Source of the DNA: Paramacrobiotus metropolitanus | Lineage: Eukaryota; Tardigrada; Eutardigrada; Parachela; Macrobiotidae | Assembly (NCBI RefSeq): GCF_019649055.1 | Contig: NW_026570386.1 | Location: forward strand, 1-64,000 | Direction of reading: 5' to 3' | Length of the DNA stretch: 64,000 nucleotides | In this document: positions 10,726 through 22,298 of the stretch, one piece after another | Numbering within the stretch: position 1 is the stretch's first letter | Layout: the number at the start of each line of letters is the position of its first letter | Made by a program: the position numbers and the translations under genes | The notes under the pieces: generated by a model | Told to the model about the DNA's origin: nothing | Seen by the model: only the letters and a program-made list of their open reading frames with translations | Database searches by the model: none

Positions 10726-12979
10726 TCAGATTTCAGGTGGAAAGGTTGACAACTGAGACATGATTGCTGAGCGTATTTCGGTACTGTTCTGCTTTGGAAA
10801 AAAATCTCCGTTGAATGCTTTCATTATTAATCCTGAAAGAATTCGATCTTATTCAACACTAAATTTTTGCGCACTTAACAACAAGACCACCCGAACCTAT
10901 TAAATGATGCAACTTGATTTCATCGAGAATTCCGTTACAGCTGCTGCTGTTGGGTGCTGTCGAACAGGCGCGCAGTTTCTGGGATGCTGACTGAAGTTCT
11001 TCCTTGAAAAACATTTCTTCCAGTCCTTTTCGCACCACCGCGTCTGCTGTCGGTTCACAGACTATGAGAGTCTAAAAACAAACATTTTATGTACAAACAA
11101 AAAGTCTATTCCTTAGCACATGCTACATAACTGTATTACTGCGGCAAGTTATTAAGCCATAAACAGGCGAAAATGGGTCGAGGGGACCACAAGTAGCGAT
11201 TGTGTCCGATGCGTACGATAACAAAAATTTTTCTGAGTTGTGATAGGCACCACCTGTACCTCTACGTCCTTGCGTCGCCAGGTTTCCTCATGAGCAGAAT
11301 TACCCGAACCGGAAGTACGAGTGGCTGTGGGTTTTGATCGCCGAGGAGCCACCTGCTGCAGAATACATCATACAATGCCATTTTACATTTATAATTAATA
11401 TTGCCTCACGTACAACACATGACAATAACAATGAAACCATGAGCAAAAATTCAAATGAGAAAAGACAAATGTCATGGACAAGCAATTTATTAATGTGACT
11501 ATTCTACCGCCTTCGAAAAAAAATCGAAATCTCACCAAGTATTAACCGTAAATCCATTTAACGAAACGGTAATCATTCTACATGTACTCGTATCATACCT
11601 TTAAAGAGCATTGAAACTTTTGTGCATATCGATCACCAGTACCGCTTCAGATCGTATGCAGCTCTAACTATAGCGTCAGAATTTAAATTTTTATGGAGCA
11701 TTTCGAGTTACAAATAACACGCGACCTATATCAATCGGCGGTACCTTTTGTTTTGCCGGCTCTGGTGCGCTCGCCGGAGCAACCGATTGAGATCTGGTCG
11801 TAGGCCGCTTCGTACCCCTATTTGGATCTGTCGCTTTCTGGCAAACACTAAAAAGAATCATGATCTAGCCTAGCAGCTCTACAAAAGCAGAATTTCAAAA
11901 TCGCACCGTTTCGCACTCATAATACTAGTGCCGTTTTGCGTGGTCGTTTTGCGCTTATGCGATGTGGTCGGGGAAGTGGATCCATAATCCTCAATATTCT
12001 CCGTTTTGATTGGCAACTCAGAAGCACGCTCACTGCAAATCCGACCAAAATCATGAGAAGACATCGTTGCCACAGTTCCAGTTGACTGCTACAAAACCGG
12101 CAAGTCAAGGTATATTCCATTATTCAACACTGAACTTGTAGCGCAGTAGTGGACAGTACTTCACTTCTTACCGGACGTAAAACAGTGTTCCTGCTGTGCA
12201 TTCCCGAAATGCTGTTAGAATTTTTTATGTTGCTCTTGCTCGGCGCAATCGGCTCCATGGTCCGGCTGCTACTGCTGGATGGAATATGCGCAGGCACAGT
12301 ACCGGTGGAATGCGGCTGGACAATGGTTGGCGCAAACGGTGCAGCATTCGCCTGCTTTAATTTTTACTTTATCAATCAAAGATAAGTGCACACACCGTTA
12401 GACTGTGCCTTGTTTACCAATAATCAAAAAACTATAATGATTGCCTAATCATTACTTGATAAAATAAAACAGGCAGACAAGTAGAATTACTTCAGTTACA
12501 GCAAATCGGAAACATTCGCAGAATCACATGTACGGTTACCGATGGATCGTTGTGAGTTTCGGGGACGTGATTCGCAAATCCATTACGTGATGGCACAGCG
12601 CTGTGCGGTGTGGCCCGTGTGTGGGTTCGGGCGGCTGTCCGTTGACCGCGGCAGCGAAATGCCCGTAAATGGAGGGCAACGTATGGAAGAACTCCAGCAT
12701 GCGATCCGACAATTTGTTCATAAATTCCTTCAGTTTCACATAATCCTCCAAACAGCCGGCGCAGGCTCCCACGAAATACAGCCGCGCAGAAAACGTGCTG
12801 TTATCCAGATCGTCCTGCGTCCAGCGCCAGTCCACCTTCGCCTGCGGAGTGTGACGAGTGGTAATGAGATGGACACACTCGATCAACTCAACACCGGCAC
12901 GAGTTCCCGCCTTACGATCATCGCAGTATTTTATTAAGCAGGCCGGACAGGGGGAAGGTGGTATCCGCGGGGGAACCAT
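10726..12979 (-). CDS. BEN-domain protein BEN-C (tandem paralog 2)
   Basis: The BEN domain is split over two exons exactly as in BEN-A and BEN-B: 11071-10897 (AVVRKGLEEMFFKEELQSAS ... ILDEIKLHHLI, phase 1 end) and 10832-10726 (LIMKAFNGDFFPKQ ... TEIRSAIMSQL, TGA). Upstream - strand exons are low-complexity linkers: 11352 to about 11222 (APRRSKPTATRTSGSG), about 11845-11745 (NRGTKRPTTRSQSVAPA), about 12092-11930 (SSHDFGRICSERASELPIKT) and about 12369-12170 (ending in an SSSSS tract and MHSRNTVLRP). A GC-rich first exon, 12979-12540, has Cys-rich PPRIPPSPCPACLIKYCDD and a predicted helical DYVKLKEFMNKLSDRMLEFF. It does not resemble the N-terminal module of BEN-A and BEN-B. The join of 12540 to the next exon is not in phase as I read it, so the N-terminal part is tentative; the BEN part is solid. 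Confidence 0.65.
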
Positions 12980-13821
12980 TACCAGAGCTGTTTACCGTGG
13001 TCACACTGGAATACATCCTGTCAGAGTCAGTCAGACCATGCGGAACAAAGCACTTCGAACTCGCTGGCAGCACTGCAGTAAGCCCGTAAGTCTTACCCTC
13101 TTTGCCCTTACCTCATGTTGCAGCCAAGAACTTAACTGCTGATGCGCAAACTGCCAGATAGCCAGTAAGTTTTGTAAGATAAACGAATCAGAAAAACGTT
13201 CATTAACACGGTGACGCGTTCAATACTCATAAGTCGGATTTGTGAGAACCAGAATGCTGAAACGCAGTTCAAACTCCACATCAAACAAAAAAGCAAATTA
13301 CAGTCCTAATCGTAGTGGGTGGCGGCCGTGCTAGCATTTTGATTAACTTTGAAATTATTAGAAGAGCGACGCGAAATAAAACGGAGATGTGAAGACAGAA
13401 GAGGGAGTGCAAAAATTGTACGGTCAGATTCGCTCATCCGAGATTCGAATTTTTTTCTAATTGAAAATGCAACTAGCCCACTACCGTCACAAATCACAGT
13501 CAATAGATTGATTTCACGGTGGCGTAGTGCCCGCCCCTGTGACGTAGATGGGTGAGATGTACCGCGAATTTACATGCGCCGAAGAGGTTTTACAGCGTTT
13601 TATCAGCCAGTCGGCTTGGACGAGTTGGCAGCACCCAAACCGTTCATTAATTAGAAGTTGCTCTATTTCTGGAGTATTTTGGTTTCTTAGACGATGAGGC
13701 GTTAGTTATTCCTCTTTTAAGCTCCATTATTTATACGGGCCCACGGGTGGACGGTACGACACCGAAGCTGAATTTGAACAGAACTTCCGCTCAACGTCTC
13801 AAATTTAACTGGCTGTTTTCA

Positions 13822-13868
13822 ACCAATTGCAAAGTCCGCGAATGATTTGATTGGTTCAAGTCGCCCAA
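13822..13868. promoter_or_regulatory. Cluster of CCAAT/ATTGG boxes, possible BEN-C promoter
   Basis: CCAAT at 13822-13826, ATTGG at 13850-13854 and CCAAT at 13864-13868 fall within 47 bp; the last two form an 8-bp inverted repeat (TTGATTGG/CCAATCAA). The cluster lies about 0.85 kb upstream of the BEN-C first exon on the - strand. CCAAT clusters are typical NF-Y targets; the link to BEN-C is inferred from position only. Confidence 0.3.
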
Positions 13869-14399
13869 TCAATACTCCGGAGGCAGGATGAAATCAATCT
13901 ATTGCGAGTTGTTAGTGCTTTGTAAAGTTGGGGTGCCTCGTCAGGCCGGCCGAGGCGGATGTTTAACTTTACGCAATGGGCGTGATAATTCGCTCACTGG
14001 TCAAGGGTAAAATTTAAAGACAAAATTTTTTAATTGCTGAATCAGTATTACTGAACTTTTATGTACTTTGTATTTCACATTTTCAGTACTGTTAGTGTTA
14101 GCACAGAAATGAACATTGATATCATACAAAAGTTTGCTTTAATAAAAGCACGATTACTTGTATCTGTATGCTAAGTGCTTTGTCGTCTTGAGTATCTTGC
14201 CCAATTATCAACTGTTGTTGAAAATAACTAACTTGTAACTGAAGTTGTAAGTGGGTGTAAACTGTAAACTGCTTTCAAAATACTGTGAGTGGAATTGGTG
14301 GATTTGTAGGCAAATGAAGTTAGCGGCGGAAGATCTCTTTGTGCTCAAAGCATTTCGGCCAACCATGCGATTTTGTATTAAGTTCTTACTGTTAAAACC

Positions 14400-14531
14400 A
14401 GGGCGCTATCCACTGGAAACCGAGATACGTCTGAAAAAGGCGCCGACGGGGGAATCGAACCCCGGCTACGTCGTAGATTTGAAATCATTTGTGAGATTTT
14501 GTCGCTTTACGTGAGCCGCTTCGCTCCTCAC
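14400..14531 (-). tRNA. tRNA-like remnant or tRNA-derived element
   Basis: On the - strand there is an exact internal B box (GGTTCGATTCC, 14461-14451) with a GGGG/CCCC T-stem, followed by GTCGGCG and a T5 run (14438-14434) like a Pol III terminator. Upstream lie a 4-bp variable-arm-like hairpin (CTAC GAC GTAG) and an A-box-like GAGCGAAGCGG (14525-14515). No 5' acceptor strand pairs with the 3' end and no clean 7-nt anticodon loop forms. Further 3' a second D-arm-like block, CAGTGGATAGCGC (14415-14403), appears without a B box. This could be a decayed tRNA pair or a tRNA-derived SINE; I would not assign an amino acid. Confidence 0.35.
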
Positions 14532-15015
14532 ACTGTATTAAGACCTATTTGTACCCCCAATCTTCCATCTTTAACGACCAATACGGCAATACTGTCATAT
14601 TTATTTTGAAATAATTTTTTTTTTAATTTGGAGAATTCTTGTTCGCAAGTGGATTTATTCTTTGAAAATTCCTGGTAGAACGGGATACTGACGCGTACCA
14701 AGTCCACCAGGCACAGCACGGCGGGACGAAAAACTAAATACAATAATCAATGCCACCTGGCACCAGCTCAGGAACTTTAGTACTATGCATAGGCTAACCG
14801 ACTATGGAATTTAAAATTCTAGATCAACACCGTCGAGGAATCGAAGTGACGAAAACAGATCACACTTCAGACTTAAGATCTTAAAAAAGTGCACACAAAC
14901 AAAAAAGAGATTCCCTCTTATGAGAAAAAATTAAATATGTATTTGCAACCACCGGCAGTGAAACCGGCATACATTCAAATCGTGAAACCGGCATGCAGTT
15001 TCACAATCAGATCCA

Positions 15016-18000
15016 TTAATTTAGCTGCCGCGGCAAATCCATATCGCGGAACTTGGCAACTTTCTGCGGCATACCGGAATGGTTAAAGTTGAATTTAGGT
15101 CCATGGGAGAACTTCTTCATCCGGAATTTACTTGTCCTGCTGCTAATCAGGCACTTGTGAAGCGCTTGAGAAACGTGCCGTCGCGAAGGCTGTGGAACGT
15201 CTTTGGAAGAGCAATATTTGGCTAACAAATCTAAAACAGTAGCAAGTCCATCTACAACTTTTCCGAACAAAGCTACAACATTTATACCCAGAACAGCACC
15301 ATACTGCTACTATTCAAGTGACGACATTATTAACTCTTTCAGCACAAAAAAACAGAAGCGGACAGTGCTAATATAAGAAGCAATATTTTAAAAGGCATCG
15401 AATTAGTACTCAAGATTTTAATCCATTATTACAAGTCTCCAATAACCGGTTGTCAGGATTTTAAAACAGGATTTATATAAACTGAGGTGGAATCACCTTT
15501 CGCAACAGCTAAACGATGCGGATCAAGAACATTCATGCCGCTTTTTGACTGGTGTGGCAATGAAGTGGCCAGCTCATCTTCCGTGAAAAGTTCACGCATA
15601 GCGCATCGTAGTGCTTTCGTCCAAGTAGTCTCCAGTAACATTCGTTTCTGAAACTTTCATAATCTACAAAAAAACGTTTTGCAGCATATTCACCGTATTT
15701 ACCACGAGACCGTCGCTTGAGAGAGCCAGAGAAGTTGTATCAGCTGCCGTCAGCGACGGCATATCATCAAAGTCGTCCATGTCATCATCGAGATCATCCT
15801 GTTCAACACCATATTAACACTCATTAAAAATTACTCAGGTATTAAGGAAAGCTAAAGGATTAAAGTAAAATAGTCAGTATAAGCCTACAACAGTGCAAAA
15901 TAGTGGTTCCGCAACAGTGCAAGTCAGTGGAGAAAAATTTCGAAGCATCCACACGCATAACCCAAAATAAAAAAAAACACTGCTAAGTGCTAAGCAAAGA
16001 AAAGGTTACCATCATCGGGCTCTGGCTTCGAATGGAAGAAGGAATGTTCATACGGGGAACAGAGGGCATCATTTGCACCATAGAACAGGCTTTCGTGGGA
16101 ATCTTCTGCTTTCGCCCCTGCTTCTGCATTTTTATCCCCATATCATTGATGGAATTCGGAATGTGACCTCGTGCATGCGGCGTGTATGTGCTGCTGGAAG
16201 CAGAAGCGGCGGAGGATTCATATGCCGGGCTGTTGGCATCATGATCAACCGGTTCATCGTGGTCGATTCCATTAAAATTCAATTCCAGCTCGCCACTGTA
16301 CCTTTTCTACAAATACAAGCCCTCTATCAAATTTTTGTGCACTACTTCGATTTCACTTTTCATTTTTAAAACAGCCAGAAAGACCACAGTTGAAGGCGTA
16401 GTAAATACCTCGTTATATTCCTCTGCTGACACAAACAAAAACAAATTCGATGATTACAAAATCGACTAAAGTTACAAGAAAATTTTTTCGTGTATTCTTT
16501 ATCATACAGTATCTTACTGGATCGTCTTCGCACTCGATTTCATCCCCATTTCTCATGTTTCTTTCTGCTTGATTTTGAGAGATCGACTGTGTGAAAAAAA
16601 CTCAATCTATCTCTGCATACGCAAGTACAAGTCAACAAGCTCAATTCTAACCTGCTCCCGCGCATCCGGTCCTTCCACCAGCTCCGCTTTCACCCCAATC
16701 AATTCCGATCGCTACGAAAGAATCATTCAAATCAAAACGGTAACGGCACAGTAACATGTTGACAAAGTAGTTTTAAAAAGTCGTCTACCAGTATGAAAAT
16801 AGCTGCTATTTAAAGCTTGCGTAAAGCTGACTACGTGAAGCCTAATACCTAATATTCAAATCAACGGATCAATAAATCTGTTACATGCTGGCCCAGTAGG
16901 GATGGTGATTAATTCTCAACCACACCAGAGAAGAAATCAAACAAATTTACTAGCCAGTCTCATGTTTCAGACAAACAATTCAGTGGTGATCAGCGTCCGC
17001 TAACATGTCTCATTTGTCCATCAGCAGCCACATGCAGAAAACTCGGCTCGATTAACAGAATTTACAGAAAAGAAAATATAAAAAATGTAGAGTGTAGACT
17101 GACTTAATTGGCAAATGCGTTATTTCACACGATCGCTAAACAGTATTTTACTTAATTATTACTACCTGTTTCAGGCCAAACCATTTATTTCACATTCTGG
17201 TGCAAAACACAGAATGTGAACAAACATTTTTAAAAATTATTGACCTATTTTTAAAGGTCAAATAGACTCAATATATCAACCTACTCCTTTTGCTAATCCA
17301 TTATACTGCAATTCTCGAGCCCATCGCATTCCCTTCTCCTCAAAAATCCGCTCATTCGATGACGGTAGCAAGCGCGCCACGGTCAATTCGTCCGGGCTTT
17401 TATCTGAGAAGTAAAATCAAGCATTTTATCAGCAGCGTGCATTAAACAATTCAGCTTCCAAATTTGCTCATATCAGCGAAAAAAGCTCTGTTCCGACAAA
17501 ATACTTCCAATAAATCGATAAATTTGCAAATCAGCGAAAATTACACGAAAGGACTATCTACGCATAATATGTACCGATAAAAACCGCAGACTTTCTGCTG
17601 GAAACCCTTGGTCGTGTTCGTTTACAAATATAGCGTCAACATATAAACATTTTCTTAACTACAATATGCAGTACCCAGTACTACAACAGTTTACTCGTAA
17701 AATACTGGCCGTTTTCAGTAAGCGTTAAGGTATGACACTTCAATTTAGACAAACGACCAATCCGGCCGCTCACACCTTCTTCGATCCAGAGCACCACACA
17801 TTTATATATTTGGTCTTTGTATCGCGCATTGCATAACGTTTTTTCTGAAATCCTATTTCCGGGCTCCAAGGATTCAATGTCATGAAGTGGCAAGGCTAAA
17901 AGCAAAGAAACCACGCTATAAATTCATAAAGTAATGCAAAATTAGTGAAATAATTAGATAAGTCGGTGATGACTTTAGATCTGAAGTCCTACAAAAAATG

Positions 18001-20808
18001 TAAAGTTAAATGCCGTTACTTGATTGTATCCAGTTATGCAGAGCCTTCTCTCATGGAAGCATTCTGGTCGAAGCTACCAAAAAAACATTACTAATATATC
18101 GCCGAGCTACGGTAAAATTTGTTGCACAGAAAGACAATTTTTCAAAAAAAAAATTTATTCATAAAAAGTACAAATTCATTAAAAATTCAGAGCCACAAAT
18201 TAAAGACGTAAATCTACCATTTTATCAATGATATGCGATATATCACGCGATTAGAATCTGCACAACTTTTTGCATTAACAAAAAATGCCCAAAGGCGATA
18301 GATTTATTTCCGTAGTCGAGCAGTGTTTTGACAGAACGCAAAGGTAACTCTGAAAAGATACACTCGCAGTTTTACAGACTGCCCATATTTAACGATCTAA
18401 CCTCTCGTACAGTCTATGGTATCTGTTCAAAACTTTGAATCCCGTTTCTAACACCAGTATTATATCATGCAGCTGCAAGCCGGGTTATCGTGACTGCTTT
18501 TCTAACAATTATACGCAACAATTCAAGAAAACAGATAGTAAGAACTGTTGGCACTGAAAACATTTCAGGAAAACTTAGCACACGCTTTCGGCATTTTCTG
18601 GCATCCTATTTCTAAAAGTAATTTAAAACACAATGAACAGTTGTATTACATTCATATGCAAGAGAAATGTGGTGGTGTACAGAAAAAATTATAGCCATTT
18701 AACGCCCAAGCGTTAAATGACGTTAACGCAGAGCGAGCTCACGTGTCTTAGCAACCATGGTTGCATCCTTCAGAATGCCAGGGCACTTTGCCACGTACAC
18801 GCAGTTTGCCAGAAAAATTCGCAAATTTTAAATCGCAAACCTTAAAGGACCTTATTTATCATGCCGCGTAAAAGGCGCAACGTCTTAGAAGTTCAGTGTC
18901 GGAACCAGTAGAAATGGCATCTCCAGCACGTAAATCAATAGAGGGAAACGCCCAACCCAGCTTGATTCACTGACCGAATCCATCTCGAATCTACAAAGCC
19001 AGATGACCGCATTAATGGACAAGCAACGGGTGGTGGCCCCATGCCCCATGTTCAACAGTTTTTTCCTCCTTTAGTTGATCTGTGGGCACTAATACCCGTG
19101 AACTCACCCGCCCGTCCACCAGCATACATGGCTCTACCTGCAATGGAGAATTCGATCCTGAAGACGCTCTCAGATCGGCGAGCATTCGTTCATCTTAACA
19201 AACTGCAGCCAAACAATCGCGATTTTGACACATCTAATGAACGGACGGTATTTGTGTTGACGCTGAGGAAAGTTGGTTCCTCTGTTGCTCCACCCGCTCG
19301 TCGAAAAATTGAAAGTTTCCTGTCGTGGTTGGAGGCGTTTCTGCTCTTCGCTCGTTTCAGAACGTTTTATCATTCTGATTTAGCCGGATGTTTTTTCGCA
19401 TATATTGAGATAATCCGTGGTTTGTCCGTATCGCGCCCATTGTTTATCTGGCTTGAATACGATCGCCGTTTCCGGGAGAAAATGACCTTCCCAGATGTAG
19501 CTGAGTTGGCCTGGTTTTCTGAAGATTCTGCAATTATGGCTGATGTGGTGCGCTCTGTACCTTTAAGCGATAACTTAGCCAGTTGTTAGCCACCGCTGTT
19601 CATGCATCCACAACTCCTGCAACTTCCGGAATTCTTCGGTTGCTTTATATGCAAGGATCCTTTTCACTACGCCAACCTTTGCCCACAGCGCGCCGGGGTG
19701 AGCCCTACTGGTTCCGGCAGCCCTACCATTCCCAGCCTGAGCACTTCTTCTACACAAAGCCTCGCAACTCCGCAGCAAGTTCGCGCAGTCCTCGCCCTGT
19801 TATCTGTCGAGACTATAATAATGGCCGTTGTGCAACGCCCTGCCCGCACCACCGGATACACGTCTGCGAGCAGTGTTACGATACAACACACATTCGTGGT
19901 TTTCATCAAATGAATTCTGTCTAGATTCTTGTTCGTTGCGCTTTCTTTATCGAGTTTGCAATTATTTCTCAAATTTTTTTTTTTGCTAAATTTAATTATT
20001 AACCCAATTTTTTCTTTGCAGTCCTCCTGTGTGCCTCCGCGCGGTTGGGGTTGCCTGTCGGTTTGGGGTGTCCGGCGCGGCTTGTATCATAACCTGGTGA
20101 CGACGGCACCCTTCAGCGTGTCGTCTGGACATCGCTCAGGCTGATCACTTGCCCCGGCATCCTCAGGCGGCAACTTTCGGTCGTGAGCGAGCTCATAAGC
20201 AATTAAAAGCCATTTAACGCCCAAGCGTTAAATGACGTTAACGCAGAGCGAGCTCACGTGTCTTGGCAACCATGGTTGCATCCTTCAGAATTCTTCCAGG
20301 GCCACTTTGCCACGTACACGCAGTTTCACGGCCAGAAAATTCGCAACCTCCCGCCCGCCCGTTTATGCGCATTTATTGTATCTCAACGTTGTTCGGTGTT
20401 TTATCTCGTGTTTTCTTTCTCATACTGCTTGTACCAATTCGATTTCAATAAAGGTGTCCGGCGCGGCTTGTATCATAACCTGGGTGACCGACGGCACCCT
20501 TCAGCGTGTCGTCTGGACATCGCTCAGGCTGATCACTTGCCCCGGCATCCTCAGGCGGCAACTTTCGGTCGTGAGCGAGCTCATAAGCGTTAACGAAATT
20601 TTAAATGAATAATTTTGCAGGTTATAGTATAACAGAAACAACACCTTTGTAATTGAGATATTAATTAATAAATTTATAAGTCGTAATGCGAACACGAATC
20701 CATACCTTTAACCGATGGAGGACATCCTTGTGCTTCATGCCAGTAAATTATAGCACTTCCGGAATATCCCAAATGGGTAACTTGACGTTTCAGAAAATGC
20801 GCAGCCAT
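15016..20808 (-). CDS. BEN-domain protein BEN-B (tandem paralog 3)
   Basis: Exons: 20808-20706 (starts MAAHFLKRQ, then GSAIIYWHEAQGCPPSVKG), 17895-17776 (ALPLHDIESLEPG, CNARYKDQIYKCVVLWIEE), 17403-17285 (ELTVARLLPSSNERIFEEKG), 16711-16652 (RSELIGVKAELVEGPDAREQ), an acidic exon near 16554-16515 (unsure phase), 16306-16010 (YSGELELNFNGIDHDEP, Ser-rich), 15798-15703 (DDLDDDMDDFDDMPS), and the BEN domain in 15647-15497 (TTWTKALRCAMRELFTEDEL...LDPHRLAVAK) and 15230-15016 (DLLAKYCSSKDVPQPSRRHV). Phases of all the well-defined exons agree without frame breaks. The WTKALRxxMRELFTEDELA block and LDPxxL block are BEN hallmarks. The N-terminal module up to PSSNE is shared with BEN-A and is not a domain I can name; the ARYxDxxYxCxVxWIEE segment is Tudor-like in flavour only. 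Intron 1 (20705-17896) carries a retroelement. Confidence 0.8.
18694..18826 (+). repeat. Split repeat A1 of the retroelement
   Basis: Near-identical to 20209-20348, from the CATTTAACGC hairpin through CAACCATGGTTGCATCC to AAAATTCGCAA. It has small deletions relative to A2 around 18776-18812. Confidence 0.8.
19041..19922 (+). pseudogene. gag-like region of the retroelement, frame-shifted
   Basis: The first frame (19041-19589, 182 codons) has SWLEAFLLFARFRTFYHSD followed by FIWLEYDRRFREK, an arrangement of W...Y and W.xYDxxFR blocks that I associate with capsid-like ORFs of tyrosine-recombinase retroelements (recollection, not a search). A second frame (up to 19922) continues with a Cys/His cluster, CRDYNNGRC...CPHHRIHVCEQC...H. 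Another frame over 19640-19690 shows a CCHC-type C-x2-C-x4-H-x4-C. The capsid and zinc frames are not continuous, so at least one frameshift separates them. No active enzyme is encoded. Function is only inferred: RNA or DNA binding of the element. Confidence 0.5.
20067..20200 (+). repeat. Split repeat B1 of the retroelement
   Basis: Matches 20453-20588 along its length, from GGTGTCCGGCGCGGCTTG to GTGAGCGAGCTCATAAGC, with a few single-base differences. Confidence 0.8.
20209..20348 (+). repeat. Split repeat A2 of the retroelement
   Basis: Second copy of the A block, lying between B1 and B2. It starts eight bases after B1 ends and begins with the same 10-bp inverted repeat as A1. Confidence 0.8.
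20453..20588 (+). repeat. Split repeat B2 of the retroelement
   Basis: Second copy of the B block and right end of the element. It is followed by GTTAACG; its reverse complement (CGTTAACGC...) resembles the CGTTAACGC found just inside A1, so the two ends are partly inverted copies. Confidence 0.8.
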
Positions 20809-22274
20809 ATCGAGAGTCCGAACTAATCTTTTCTTTTATTCACATCGCATGCGTCAGCTGGTAACCTATAAAATATGAAATCCCATACGCACTTACAAGT
20901 TAGATATTACTCGTACGAACAGTATTTGCGCAAACATTAATTGTGGAACAAATCTGAAGTATTCTGATTGTATCTGCTGAGCGAAGCTCGCTTTGTACTT
21001 ATTGCAAATAAAGTTAAAAAACTGGAAGTTTTCCCCACGTACAACTATATAATTTACTATTATTATTTATCTATTTCTTATGCTTAAAAGTATGAAAAGT
21101 CTACTCATAATATCTAATCATCAGTAATTATCAAGCAGTAAAAATACTCTCGTTGGAAATACATGAGATTCACAATTAATGCCACCGCTTTTATTACAAT
21201 AGCATAAAACCAATACAGAGAATGCAGTATTGTTAGGACTGCATGAGCAAGGCGTCTGAATTCATGCGTCCAAGAACAAGTATGCAATCTGTAGATGGAC
21301 GACCTTGAAAATATGAAGACTTCATATTTAATGCGTTTAAAGCAGGCAACGAATCTACGTAAACCCAAAAAAAGTGCTGCATATTGCATAATGCGATACA
21401 GCAGCTAATTCAGCCTAATTGTAAGTAGTAACAATTCTAAAACGTAAAGCTTTTGAATCCTGACGCCAATAATAACAGTAGTAACATCATTAATTTTAAG
21501 ATATTTTGATCAACGTCCTTAAAACGTGCTTTATAAGTTTAATAAATATTGATAATTCCGCTTTATAAAATTTCTTCAATAATTTTTTTTAAATGGTAAA
21601 CAATCACGCGCGCTGAGCAAGCACACACAGTAGTAGTACTAGTAGTAAATTAGTAATCCTTGAGTGACTAAGTTATCTGTAACATTTTAAAAATATTATA
21701 TCTGTCATATTCTAGCTTAAAATAGAACAACCTGACAGAATGCCAATATGCCAAATGACAAAATGCCAATTTTAGAAGCAAAATAAAATAAATCTGTATA
21801 TGTTACCAGCTTAGCGTAATAAATTATAATCTCATTGCATGCTAGTTATTCATGTAAGTAAGTTATAAGTAATGATTGATGAACGCTGTACTCCATTTTA
21901 AAATGAACAACCAAGACTATCCAAATCCAAAGCAAAACAGATAAAACAAAATAATTTAAATTAGTAAATACTTACTAAAGTACTTAGTAAATACTTAGCT
22001 AGTAATTTAAATTAGTAAATTAAAATACTTAAATAAATTTATCCTTGATGTACCTTGCATGAGCAGGAGGCAATAAATTGCTAAAAGGCTGCATAAACGC
22101 TCTGCAATATGGTTTCAAAATCTGCGATAGGCTGCAGGAAAGAGAAAATGCAATCTAGCAAGGCGGAAAGAGAATCAAGAAGCTCGCAGGCCAAATGTGC
22201 AATAAACCAGGATTATGGCACGATCAGAACGATGGAGGTTCGATGTGGCAAATGCTCGCTTCAGCATGAAACAC

Positions 22275-22298
22275 TGCGCTCTCATCGTTGAGAGCGCA
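22275..22298. other. Perfect 10-bp stem-loop
   Basis: TGCGCTCTCA and TGAGAGCGCA flank a TCGT tetraloop. The stem is GC-rich in an AT-rich neighbourhood and could mark the end of a small structured transcript; there is no other evidence for one. Confidence 0.5.

Larger units (their letters stand above)
12980..15015. other. Spacer between BEN-C and BEN-B
   Basis: No convincing protein-coding exon. It contains a likely promoter cluster at 13820-13870 and tRNA-like sequence at 14400-14531. Frames of 65-95 codons at 13306-13555 and 14251-14514 have no recognisable content. Confidence 0.4.
18694..20590 (+). mobile_element. Non-autonomous PAT/Ngaro-like (DIRS-order) retroelement with split direct repeats
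   Basis: Four repeat blocks appear in the order A1 (18694-18826), gag-like region, B1 (20067-20200), A2 (20209-20348), B2 (20453-20588). A1 matches A2, and B1 matches B2, both at high identity with small indels. Both A copies open with a 10-bp inverted repeat, CATTTAACGC-CCAA-GCGTTAAATG (18696-18719 and 20211-20234). This A1-ORF-B1-A2-B2 layout is the split-repeat structure described for PAT and Ngaro tyrosine-recombinase retrotransposons. Only a gag-like region remains; no reverse transcriptase, RNase H or tyrosine recombinase frame is present. It sits in the first intron of BEN-B in the opposite orientation. No target-site duplication is obvious, which fits recombinase-mediated integration. 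Confidence 0.75.

Noticed and set aside
18694-20590. Reading the repeat pairs as ordinary LTRs
   Set aside because: The order A-B-A-B with the ORF between A1 and B1 does not fit terminal repeats; no TG...CA ends, primer-binding site or polypurine tract is seen.
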